Shown: one piece after another, positions 24,133 through 35,476 of the stretch | Position numbering within the stretch: the stretch's first letter is position 1 | How the letters are laid out: each line of letters starts with the position of its first letter | Origin: Lepidurus packardi | Taxonomy: Eukaryota > Arthropoda > Branchiopoda > Notostraca > Triopsidae | Direction of reading: 5' to 3' | Length of the DNA stretch: 64,000 nucleotides | Assembly: GCA_023053545.1 (NCBI GenBank) | Contig: JAKZAN010000005.1 | Location: 12,896,001-12,960,000, forward strand | The notes under the pieces: model-generated | The model's database searches: none | The model's input: the letters and a program-made list of their open reading frames with translations, nothing else | What the model was told of the DNA's origin: nothing | Made by a program: the position numbers and the translations under genes

Positions 24133-25538
24133 TTAACCAGACTTAAGATAGTTTCTTAGTTTAAAGCCAAACCCGGCTACGGGGTACATTAAATGCATCA
24201 ACTTTATCCTATTAGGTTCAGCAGGATCTCGGATTTTACAATTAGCTTTGGTAATCCACCAATCATTCATGTCCTTATAAGAGGTTCGACTGTCAGACAC
24301 ATCAAAATCGTTGAGTAGTTGGCAAAGATTGCACCACCCGTCACCTTTAGTCGGTTTGAAGTTATCGTTCCACGTAAGGTATTCTTTATAGAGGGTATCG
24401 TTCCTCATCAATGTGTGCAGATACTCAGCCAACGCTTTGGGCGATTCAAATGCATCTGCGTCAATGAATGAATTAGGTGGTGCAATCCTGCGATGAGCTT
24501 CTAAACCGAAGACTACGGGTATGATCCCATTGTTCAAGGCGTTGAAAAACTTTTCAGTCACGTAATCCACACAAACGGAGTTTTCGAAGGCGAGGTAGAA
24601 CTTGTAGTCTCTTCCAACCGTTGCAAAGCAAGACTTGCGTTGAACGCAAGTGAAGTTGCCACACCTTCCATAGATGTCGACACCTATGTACTGCGCAAGT
24701 TCTTGAACGTATCCTCCCCTGTTACTGCCGCTTCGACAATTGGAAACGAACCATGAGACTGGTTTCTTCTTTGCCTTCACAAAAGCATCGTAATCGAAGC
24801 GGATATTGGATGATTCTTCACTGATTGCGGACTCTTTCATTTGACGAAACTCGTGAAGATTTGGAGTCCACCTAGTTATTGTAGTTTTACTTAAATAGGC
24901 TTCTGATTGGTGCCTGACCGGAAAAGGCAGTACTCGACCATACGGATGATATATATCAGAATCGAACCGATAGGTCATGGTCAAATTGAAGAAATTTGAG
25001 TATTTCTCTAAAGGAGGAGTATTCCGAGGAGGTTCCCCATGATAATATATCCATAACTGATGTGGCAGTCGATATGGTGGCATATCAGTCATGTACATGT
25101 CCGGTGTGTGAAACAAAACTACGTCACTATCGTTCAAAAGTGATCGGTTCTTCGTTGTGAAGCATGATTCGACAGAGCAGTTTTGGAATGGAGTGTTACC
25201 AAAACCAACTCCAAAGTCTTCCGTTAAAAAGCACTTGGACCAGTACAAAATGAGTTTAGGGAGTGTCGTTCTTCTCTATGTAATGAAAAATAAGCCCATG
25301 TCACCAAAAACCAACGAAAACAGTAAATGTAAACAATATTTACCTCTGATTTAAAGCTTCCCCACTCCGCCGCTGCTGACCAGTTTTGCTTCCTGGTAAT
25401 GAAGCTTGGATTCTGATCATTAACCAAACTTTGGAATATCGCAGTAACCAGTAAGAAGCATGTAATAGAGCCCAGAAGTACTTTTTTGCCGTAAAAGCTC
25501 CTTAAGAAACTCATGCGGTGTCTTAGTTTAAGGAACAT
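24133..25538 (-). CDS. Alpha-1,3-fucosyltransferase, array member 2
   Basis: Two exons: 25538-25344 and 25275-24133, phase 0; 445 residues (a Met at 25514 is an alternative start). Exon 1 gives a basic tail and signal-anchor (VLLGSITCFLLVTAIFQSLV). Exon 2 begins with PKLILYWSKCFLTEDFGVGF and has DYKFYLAFENSVCVDYVTEK and GIIPVVFG. Cys positions match the other members (GRCGNFTCVQRKSC, GWCNLCQLL). Same intron position and phase as its neighbours. All GT10 motifs are present; acceptor unknown. Confidence 0.94.
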
Positions 25539-26902
25539 CTCGATGAAGCTTTAGATAATTGGCAAAATAAAAGGATGAACTTGGTGATTGTCCTTAAACG
25601 TAAAAGCCGCTGTACGGCCACCTGCACGAACACAACACTTATTACATAATTATTACATAATATATATTATATTATTATATATTTATTTATTATATATTTA
25701 TTTATTTTATTTATTTATTATATTTATTAGATATTATAATATATATTACTTATTACACTTAGTACTTGGCTTTTCTAGCAACGATAACAGTATTTTTTTT
25801 TATCTTATAATACGAATATAGTACAAAGATTACTAATGTTGTAAAATTGACTTAAAAAACAATTATTCACATGTACCGCAAATTGTTCAAAAGGATTACC
25901 TGACTTGACTAGAGTAGTTGGCTTAGCTATACGGTTTTGGAAAAGACAAAATTGTTATAAACAAACATTAGTTGCTTCAACGTTTTATCCCAAGACCAAT
26001 CGAACCCAAATGCTACTTGTCTTCTGCTTTCGCAGCTTTATATAGCTAAGTTTGTTACGTAGGCTTAAAACAGGTGTATCCGGGAGTGAAAAGAATGACA
26101 TTAAGGATAAGTGAATCTGCGTGGACTACATTTAACGAAAGGAGGAAAACTTCTCACATTGCATGTGTCAACAGCAGACATTAAGTAAGTGTACAATACA
26201 ATATTACTTTCTATGCAATCAACATAATGCATGGCTATTTTCTCCTAACTCTTCTTTTATCATAATTTTTTATGTAATCTACGAAGGCAGCAATTTTAGC
26301 CTTGAATTTTCTTGAAATTTTATGAAGCTCTGGCAATTGTTTCATCAACTACACGAGTGTAGTATTCATGATTCACTCTCTTTTCATAGTACAATAAAAG
26401 ACTAGAAACGTAGAAAGTTAGAGTACTTGTTTTCGATTTTGTTTGCATCGATACACGAGATTGGAGACGCTCTCTAGCGGTGATAATCTACAGCTTACTA
26501 AACTCCATGGGTCTTACTAATGCCTTAAGGAAAATGAACAGAAGTAGTCGATAATGTGCCCGTTAGATGGCACAGTTTTGACTAAAAACAGTCCAACAAC
26601 AACAACTAATGCCTTAAGGAATTTTGGACTTTACAAAGGTAAATTAGAAAATTGTCGAATTCTTTGATGATTTGTTAGACATACATGTAAATACTTGAAC
26701 ATATTTCACTTCCTTTAATAAAGTACCATAAAATAATTTTACTAGAGCATTTTGTTCGTATTTTATTTTATCGAGGCAATACCAACATTGGCTTCGTGCC
26801 AATAATTAATTTTCAAAATTGAGTGACGAACAGTTTACAGAACCAAAACATGAACTTCAACTTTCACGTGATTGTATTTTTACACATGTAAATCAAGGTG
26901 AT
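25539..26902. other. Intergenic, 5' side of fucosyltransferase 2
   Basis: Contains an AT-only low-complexity run at about 25645-25760 and otherwise no recognisable gene. Confidence 0.5.
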
Positions 26903-27197
26903 ACCAACTACCGTTACTAAAACTTTATTTTTCCTGAATTCGATATTATAATATTTCAGCGTATCTAATTACGACCGGCAATATTTGCGCACGATTATGC
27001 GATAATACTCAATTAAATGCAACAAAATTACTGACATTACAGTACGTAACATACAAATTGCTTTAACTGGCATTAGGAAATACATTATTCCTTATACGTC
27101 ATTCCTTATTAACGTGTGTAAATACTCAGCCAACGCTTTAGGGGATTCAAATGAATCCACATCAATAAAATGAATTAGGTGGCGCTATCTTACGATG
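26903..27197 (-). pseudogene. Deleted fucosyltransferase relic 1
   Basis: 26903-27087 matches the 3' flank of member 3 up to its stop codon. 27099-27197 matches the C-terminal coding segment at 28588-28683 (the KALAEYLHTL region), with one inserted base causing a frameshift. It then joins directly to sequence that lies upstream of exon 1 in the intact genes (27198 onward matches about 29735 onward). Most of the catalytic domain, the intron and exon 1 are deleted. Confidence 0.88.
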
Positions 27198-28120
27198 TTA
27201 AAACAATTATTACTTCTCTATACTTAACATACTGCGATAGGTAAGTCCCACGCACTACTGAGCCAAAGTATTAAGGCTCCCGTATACCTTAGCTTATTGA
27301 TGCGAAACAGTCACAGATGGCGCGGGTGTTTGTTATTGTTTTGCAAAAGCTTTGCGCAAGATAGCAAAACAGTCAACTATAGTTCCACTACTGATCCAAG
27401 GTATTAAGGCTCCCGTATACCTTAGCTTATTGATGCGAAACAGTCACAGATGGCGTGTGTGTTTGTTATTGTTTTTGCAAAAGCTTTGCACAAGAAAGCA
27501 AAACAGTCAACATATAAGCAAATCAAGTTTCTACGCTTGTTTTTGCTTCTGAAAAGTACAACTCGTCACTACAGTTGGCTGTAGCAGAACAATGTACCAA
27601 ACCAAGTCGTCGAACGAAATTTTACGATGTCTTCGCGAGACCAGAAGATCCTACCAAATGCCATAAACAGATTCAGACTCACTGTTTGCAAGTTTGAAAC
27701 TATTTCAGCTTTTTCTAAGGCAGTATTGTTTCTAAGTACAATTCCACAGAGTGTGTCCAAACCAGTCAACGTGGCAGCCAAAAGTATTCTTTGTTAAACG
27801 CAAAGACCACGCGAACCTCTCAAATGATATTGTTTTCTCTTGTATATTATCATAGACAATTTGTTCGCTTTTCAAAATATGAAACAGAACATTCCGTTCA
27901 CAATGAGAGACAATTGTAAAAGGAAAGTGAGGACCCGGTCGACATAACGTATAACAAAGAAACCGGAATATGGTGCACTTACTACAATTTTAAGCTTACG
28001 GGGCTGGTTTTATTACTTTATAGATCACTTACTACGTGTCCAGGTTTGTATGTCCCTAAGCCATTTGAAAAGTTTCCCTTCCAGACTAACTTGATCGATT
28101 TCCTGGAAATACCAACTGCC
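27198..28120. repeat. Fucosyltransferase 5'-flank segment S, copy 1
   Basis: A flank segment of about 0.9 kb that recurs after relic 1, member 3, relic 2 and member 4 (from 27198, 29735, 30948 and about 33465). In copies 1 and 3 an internal 133-bp unit (starting TAAGGCTCCCG, at 27272 and 27405) is tandemly doubled. Short ORFs inside are not convincing genes. Confidence 0.85.
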
Positions 28121-28308
28121 GTTACTCAAACTTTATTTTTCCTGAATTCGCTATAACTAATATAGCTATTATAATACTTCAGCGTATCTAATTACGACCG
28201 GCAATATTTGCGCCCGATTATGCGATAATACTCAATTAAATGCAACAAAATTACTGACATTACAGTACGTAACATACAAATTGCTTTAACGGGCATTCAG
28301 GAAATACA

Positions 28309-29680
28309 TTACTCTAGCACTTTCAATTCATTTAATCGTTTTTTTACTTTTAATGCTGCTGCATTTAGTCTGTCGGCTAGATACCCCAAGTTCTCTTTTT
28401 GAATTTCAGCTGGAGACTTATTTTTACATTTACCTTTGTTAAACCACCAATCGTTAATGTCAGTGTAAGTTGACTGCTTCTGGACTAAACGTGGATTGTT
28501 GAGCATTTTACACAGCTGGCACCACCCATTGAGGTAAATCGGTTCGAAATTCTCGTTCCATTTAAGGTACTCCTTATAGAGGGTGTCATTCCTTATTAAT
28601 GTGTGTAAATACTCAGCTAACGCTTTAGGGGATTCAAATGAATCCGCATCAATAAATGAATTAGGTGGCGCTATCTGACGATGAGCGTCGACACCAAACA
28701 CAACAGGCACTACGCCATTGTTTAGTGCGTTGAACAACTTCTCAGTCACATAATCTTTACAAATGGAGTTTTCCAAGGAGAGATAGAACTTGTAGTCTCT
28801 CCCCACCATTTCAAAGCAAGACTCGTTATGCTTGCAAGTTAAGTTACCACACTTCCCATAGATGTCGACATCTATGTACTGCGCAAGTTCATGCACGTAC
28901 CCTCCCCGGTCGTTACTGGTGAAGCAATTTGAAACAAACCACGCTACGGCTTTCTTCTTTGTCTTTATAAAAAGGTCATAATCAAAGCTGACCGAGTTTC
29001 TCATCTGACGAAACTGATAGATATCGGCAGTCTTATTGGCTTGTGATTGGTTTCTGGCTGGTACAGGCCCTAACGCACCGTACGGGTTATATACATCGGA
29101 ATCGAAGCGATAGGTCATGGTCCAGTTGTAGAAATCAGCATACTTATCCAATGGAGGAGTATGACGAGGAGATTCCAAAAGATAAAATATCCATAACTGG
29201 TGTGGTTGTCGAAAAAGTGGCGTATCATTAAGCTTCGTATCAACTGGATGAAATATAAGAGCGTCGCTATCGTTCAGCAGTGATCGATCACCCGTTGTCA
29301 TACAGGAGCTTACGGGGCAGTTTTGGAATGGAGCATTACCATACCCCATTCCGTAGTCTTTCCAAGCGAAAAAGGACGTCCAGTACAAAATTAACTTGGG
29401 CCGTGCTGTCGGTCTAGCCTACATGACACAAAGATCTAAGTCAATAAACAACATCAACATTGTCGTTCGAAAATCAATACCATACCAGCAAGGTCCCATT
29501 TTCTGCAGCAATTGACGAGTGGTTCTTCCTTAAGGTAAGGCTGGCTGGGTACATCTTGCTATTCCAGGTGAGAAACCCCAGGTTGTGGAAGATCCCGGCC
29601 ACCATTAGGAAGCCAAAGCAGGAGACGAATAGTACCCTTGTACGGCACGAGAACCTATTGGATCTCAGGTGACGGAACAT
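28309..29680 (-). CDS. Alpha-1,3-fucosyltransferase, array member 3
   Basis: Two exons: 29680-29486 and 29418-28309, phase 0; 434 residues. The start is MFRHLRSNRFS; the upstream in-frame extension looks like flank. The signal-anchor is VLFVSCFGFLMVAGIFHNLG. The GT10 domain carries PKLILYWTSFFAWKDYGMGY, DYKFYLSLENSICKDYVTEK and GVVPVVFG. The usual FEN is LEN here. It is nearly identical to member 4: exon 2 differs at two residues. A functional gene is likely. Confidence 0.94.
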
Positions 29681-29734
29681 TTCCGAAGGATTATAAAGTT
29701 TTTCTCTCACTTGGTACACCTTCGGAAGATGTCG

Positions 29735-30660
29735 AGTTAAAACAATTATTACTTCTCTATACTTAACATACTGCGATAGGTAAGTCGCACGCACTACTGA
29801 ACCAAAGTATTAAGGCTCCCGTACACCTTAGCTTATTGATGCGAAACAGTCACAGATGGCGCGGGTGTTTGTTATTGTTTTGCTAAAGCTTTGCGCAAGA
29901 CAGCAAAACAGTCAACATATAAGTAAATCCAAGTTTCTGCGCTTGTTTTGCTTCTGAAAAGTACAACTCATCACTACAGTTTGCTGTAGCAGCACATACC
30001 AAATCAAGACGTCGAACTTTCGGAACATTGGAAAACCAGGTTTGGTTGTGCGTTAGCTGTGAGTATAAGAAGTGCCGGTTTGAACTAAAAGTTGTTCGAA
30101 ATTACCCTCGCTAACCGCCTATACCGAGCTAAGGTATACAGGAGCCTGAAACGTACTTGGCTATGATAGGTCTACAACCACAGTACTTGCAACTTCAATG
30201 AAACGGTTTCCAATTTTACCATGTCTTCTCGAGACCAGAAGATCCTACCAAATGATATAAATAGAAGCAGACTCCCTGTGTGCAAGCTTTTCCTAAGGCA
30301 GTACGTACCATTCCACAGGACGAGTGTGTCCAAACCAGTCAACGTGGCAGCCAAAAGTAATCTTTGTTAAACGCAAACCTCTCAAGTGATATTGTTTTCT
30401 CTTTCATATTACCATAGACAATTTGTTCTCTTCTATGAAACAGACCCTTCCGTTCACAATGAGAGACAATTGTAAAAGGAAAGTGAGAACCCGGTCGACA
30501 TAACGTATAACAAAGAAACCGGAGTATGGTGCACTTACTACAATTTTAAGCTTACGGGGCTGGTTTTCCTACTTCATAGTTCACTTACTAGGTATCCAGG
30601 TTTGCATGTCCCTAAGCCATTTGAAAAGTATCCCTGCCAGACCAACTTGATCGATTTCCT
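29735..30660. repeat. Flank segment S, copy 2
   Basis: Upstream flank of member 3, homologous to 27198-28120 but with a single 133-bp unit (about 29812) and several short deletions. No gene seen. Confidence 0.8.
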
Positions 30661-30666
30661 GGAAAT

Positions 30667-30947
30667 ACCAACTGCCGTTACTAAAACTTTATTTTTCCTG
30701 AATTCGCTATTATAATATTTCAGCGTATCTAATTCCGACCGGCAATATTTGCGCCCGATTATGCGATAATATTCAATTAAATGCAACAGAATTACTGAAA
30801 TTACAGTATGTAACATACAAATTGCTTTAACTGGCATTAGGAAATACATTATTCCTTATTAATGTGTGTAAATACTCAGCCAACGCTTTAGGGGATTCAA
30901 ACGAATCCGCATCAATAAAATGAATTAGGTGGCGCTATCTTACGATG
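30667..30947 (-). pseudogene. Deleted fucosyltransferase relic 2
   Basis: Same structure as relic 1: 3' flank (30667-30849), a C-terminal coding fragment (30850-30947, with the same inserted A), and the same direct junction to the 5' flank. The shared downstream junction shows that relic and gene were duplicated together. Confidence 0.88.
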
Positions 30948-31860
30948 TTAAAACAATTATTACTTCTCTATACTTAACATACTGCGATAGGTAAGTCCCA
31001 CGCACTACTGATCCAAAGTATTAAGGCTCCCGTATACCTTAGCTTATTGATGCGAAACAGTCACAGATGGCGCGGGTGTTTGTTATTGTTTTGCAAAAGC
31101 TTTGCGCAAGATAGCAAAACAGTCAACTATAGTTCCCCTACTGATACAAGGTATTAAGGCTCCCGTATACCTTAGCTTATTGATGCGAAACAGTCACAGA
31201 TGGCGTGTGTGTTTGTTATTGTTTTTGCAAAAGCTTTGCACAAGAAAGCAAAACAGTCAACATATAAGCAAATCAAGTTTCTACGCTTGTTTTTGCTTCT
31301 GAAAAGTACAACTCGTCACTACAGTTGGCTGTAGCAGAACAATGTACCAAACCAAGTCGTCGAACGAAATTTTACGATGTCTTCGCGAGACCAGAAGATC
31401 CTACCAAATGCCATAAACAGATTCAGACTCACTGTTTGCAAGTTTGAAACTATTTCAGCTTTTTCTAAGGCAGTATTGTTTCTAAGTACAATTCCACAGA
31501 GTGTGTCCAAACCAGTCAACGTGGCAGCCAAAAGTATTCTTTGTTAAACGCAAAGACCACGCGAACCTCTCAAATGATATTGTTTTCTCTTGTATATTAT
31601 CATAGACAATTTGTTCGCTTTTCAAAATATGAAACAGAACATTCCGTTCACAATGAGAGACAATTGTAAAAGGAAAGTGAGGACCCGGTCGACATAACGT
31701 ATAACAAAGAAACCGGAATATGGTGCACTTACTACAATTTTAAGCTTACGGGGCTGGTTTTATTACTTTATAGTTCACTTATTATGTATCCAAGTTTATA
31801 TGTCCCTAAGCCATTTGAAAAGTTTCCCTGCCAGACTAACTTGATCGATTTCCTGGAAAT
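30948..31860. repeat. Flank segment S, copy 3
   Basis: Nearly identical to copy 1 at 27198-28120, including the doubled 133-bp unit. Confidence 0.85.
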
Positions 31861-32044
31861 ACCAACTGCCGTTACTCAAACTTTATTTTTCCTGAATTCG
31901 CTATAACTAATATTTCAGCGTATCTAATTACGACCGGCAATATTTGCGCACGATTATGCGATAATACTCAATTAAATGCAACAAAATTACTGACATTACA
32001 GTACGTAACATACAAATTGCTTTAACGGGCATTCAGGAAATACA

Positions 32045-33416
32045 TTACTCTAGCACTTTCAATTCATTTAATCGTTTTTTTACTTTTAATGCTGCTGCAT
32101 TTAGTCTGTCGGCTAGATACCCCAAGTTCTCTTTTTGAATTTCAGCTGGAGACTTATTTTTACATTTACCTTTGTTAAACCACCAATCGTTAATGTCAGT
32201 GTAAGTTGACTGCTTCTGGACTAAACGTGGATTGTTGAGCATTTTACACAGCTGGCACCACCCATTGAGGTAAATCGGTTCGAAATTCTCGTTCCATTTA
32301 AGGTACTCCTTATAGAGGGTGTCATTCCTTATTAATGTGTGTAAATACTCAGCTAACGCTTTAGGGGATTCAAAGGAATCCGCATCAATAAATGAATTAG
32401 GTGGCGCTACCTGACGATGAGCGTCGACACCAAACACAACAGGCACTACGCCATTGTTTAGTGCGTTGAACAACTTCTCAGTCACATAATCTTTGCAAAT
32501 GGAGTTTTCCAAGGAGAGATAGAACTTGTAGTCTCTCCCCACCATTTCAAAGCAAGACTCGTTATGCTTGCAAGTTAAGTTACCACACTTCCCATAGATG
32601 TCGACATCTATGTACTGCGCAAGTTCATGCACGTACCCTTCCCGGTCGTTACTGGTGAAGCAATTTGAAACAAACCACGCTACGGCTTTCTTCTTTGTCT
32701 TTATAAAAAGGTCATAATCAAAGCTGACTGAGTTTCTCATCTGACGAAACTGATAGATATCGGCAGTCTTATTGGCTTGTGATTGGTTTCTGGCTGGTAC
32801 AGGCCCTAATGCACCGTACGGGTTATATACATCGGAATCGAAGCGATAGGTCATGGTCCAGTTGTAGAAATCAGCATACTTATCCAATGGAGGAGTATGA
32901 CGAGGAGATTCCAAAAGATAAAATATCCATAACTGGTGTGGTTGTCGAAAAAGTGGCGTATCATTAAGCTTCGTATCAACTGGATGAAATATAAGAGCGT
33001 CGCTATCGTTCAGCAGTGATCGATCACCCGTTGTCATACAGGAGCTTACGGGACAATTTTGGAATGGAGCATTACCATACCCCATTCCGTAGTCTTTCCA
33101 AGCGAAAAAGGACGTCCAGTACAAAATTAACTTGGGCCGTGCTGTCGGTCTAGCCTACATGACACAAAGATCTAAGTCAATAAACAACATCAACATTGTC
33201 GTTCGAAAATCAATACCATACCAGCAAGGTCCCATTTTCTGCAGCAATTGACGAGTGGTTCTTCCTTAAGGTAAAGGTTGCTGGGTACGTCTTGCTATTC
33301 CAGGTGAGAAACCCCAAGTTGTGGAAGATCCCGGCCACCATTAGGAAGCCAAAGCAGGAGACGAATAGTACCCTTGTAGGGCACGAGAACCTATTGGATC
33401 TCAGGTGACGGAACAT
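32045..33416 (-). CDS. Alpha-1,3-fucosyltransferase, array member 4
   Basis: Two exons: 33416-33222 and 33154-32045; 434 residues. Copy of member 3, with all GT10 motifs (DYKFYLSLENSICKDYVTEK, GVVPVVFG). Differences in exon 2 are Gly to Glu in SNDREGYVHEL and Ile to Val in AHRQVAPP. Exon 1 differs at five residues around the membrane anchor and stem. Intact and probably expressed. Confidence 0.94.
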
Positions 33417-33464
33417 TTCCGAAGGATTCTAAAGTTTTTCTCTCACTTGGTACACCTTCGGTCG

Positions 33465-34195
33465 AGTTAAAACAATGATTACTTCTCTATACTTAACATA
33501 CTGCGATAGGTAAGTCCCACGCACTACTGATCCAAAGTATTAAGGCTCCCGTACACCTTAGCTTGTTGATACGAAACAGTCACAGATGGCGCGGGTGTTT
33601 GTTATTGTTTTGCAAAAGCTTTGCGCAAGACAGCACAGTAAACATATAAGTAAATCCAAGTTTCTGCGCTTGTTTTGCTTCTGAAAAGTACAGCTCGTCG
33701 TTTGCTGTAGCAGCACAAGGTACCAAACCAAGTCGTCGAACGAAGTTTTACGATGTCTTCTCGAGACTAGAAGATCCTACCAAATGCCACAAACAAGACC
33801 AGACTCACTGTTTGCAAGTTTGAAAGTATTTCAGCTTTTTCTAAGGCAGTACAATTCCACAAGACAAAAGTGTCCAAACCAGTCAACGTGGCAGCCAAAA
33901 GTAATCTTTGTTAAACGCAAACCTCTCAAGTGATATTGTTTTCTCTTTCCTATTACCATAGACAATTTGTTCTCTTCTATGAAACAGACCCTTCCGTTAA
34001 CAATGAGAGACAACTGTAAAATGAAACTGAGAACCCGGTCGACATAACGTGTAACAAAGAAACCGAAATATGGTGCACTTACTATAATATTAAGCTGGTT
34101 TTCCTCCTTTAGAGTTCACTTACTACGTTTCCAGGTGTGCATGTCCCTAAACCACTTGAAAAGTATCCCTGCCAGTCCAACTTGATCGATTTCCT
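33465..34195. repeat. Flank segment S, copy 4
   Basis: Upstream flank of member 4, the most shortened copy of the S segment. Homology ends near 34195 at the conserved GATTTCCTGGAAAT word. Confidence 0.75.
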
Positions 34196-35476
34196 GGAAA
34201 TTCCTGCATAGGAAGCGACATTTGGGCTCAGAACCCCCAAAGTGTTGTGAACCTTAACTTATGCAATGGATCTCAACTTCCACGTGACTTTATTGGATAC
34301 ACAAAACAGGGTCATAAGTTTCTCAAGCCTTGGGGTTGGTAAAATCTTTTGGTGCCATTTTGTCTTGGAAGATAAAACACATTTCATAATAGAGAATTTT
34401 GACTGGTGCACACGCGTCCGGCCTTATATAGAAACCACTTACGTTCATAGAGACTTTGTTTAGAAAACAAACTATATAACCAAAACAGAATGAAAAAAAA
34501 TCATATATAAAATAGCACATTGTGTGATTTTCATCCAATTTAGAAAGAATTCCATTCAAAATATCCTTTTAAGCGTCTTCGATACTGAGCCTCGTAAATA
34601 GTGACTGTTCTATCCATCCCAGGAATCCCAAATAAAATCAAAACAAAATCAAAACACTGTTCTATCCATCCCAGGAATCCTCAAATAAATCAAATCCTAA
34701 AATTAAAAAAAAAAATAAAAATAAAAAATACCACCCCTTGCCCAGGCTTACCTTCAGGCGAACCACCAGGCTTATCCCCAGGCATACCCTCAGGCGAACC
34801 CCTAGGCAAACCCCCCAGGCAAGAGGGGAAGAAAGCCTGACTTGAAAATCCCAATCGAGAATGGTTAATTGTTGCTAAGAAAAACTGGAGCTAATTGACT
34901 TGGAAATAAGGGTGGGTCCATCATAAGTACAGGTAAAATAGACACTAACATGAACATGTGAACAATGAATAAGTCGCTTGCCATTCCAAGCGAATAAAAA
35001 GGGGTATTACGCACATGACATGGAAAAGTAGTGAAGCCTTCTAAATGGGACACTCAAATAAGTAGAAATGACGTAACCAAAACGTACAAGACGAACGAAA
35101 AAATCATGATTTTGCAGAATCACACTAAAAATTGTCTGGTTTTTGTGTCTTTTGACTAGAAAAGTTCCTTCCAAACACAAAAAAACACAGTGATTGCACC
35201 ATAGAATGACATTTAGAACGTTTTTTTGGGGGTTTCTTACGAAAAGGAATAGTGAGAGATTCCATATCTTTAAAATGGTTTCCATAAAATGAATGTGCAG
35301 TACGTTTTTTTTTCTTTGGACGTGGATTGTGAGGTCAAAGGTAATTTTTTCTCCTAAGGGTAAAATTTTCACAAAATTTTTGGTAACTTTTTCTTTGGAA
35401 AAGATTGAAAAAGAGGGAAGAGGGGGGTAAGTACTTTTGTTGTTTTTTTTTTAAATTATTCTTATGATTTGACGAT
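34196..35476. other. Intergenic
   Basis: No supported gene. It holds a duplicated GTTCTATCCATCCCAGGAATC word (34606, 34660), a CCAGGC-rich repeat at about 34740-34822 and T-rich runs. Confidence 0.5.

Larger units (their letters stand above)
26903..34195. repeat. 3.74-kb tandem duplication (relic plus gene)
   Basis: Units of relic, segment S, intact gene and segment S occupy about 26903-30660 and 30667-34195. Matching points are offset by 3736-3750 bases (28309 to 32045; 27352 to 31102). Identity over exon 2 is very high. Confidence 0.92.

Noticed and set aside
27352-27781. 66-aa and 70-aa ORFs repeated exactly at 31102-31531
   Set aside because: Their identity reflects the recent 3.74-kb duplication of the S segment, not coding constraint; the other S copies break the frames.
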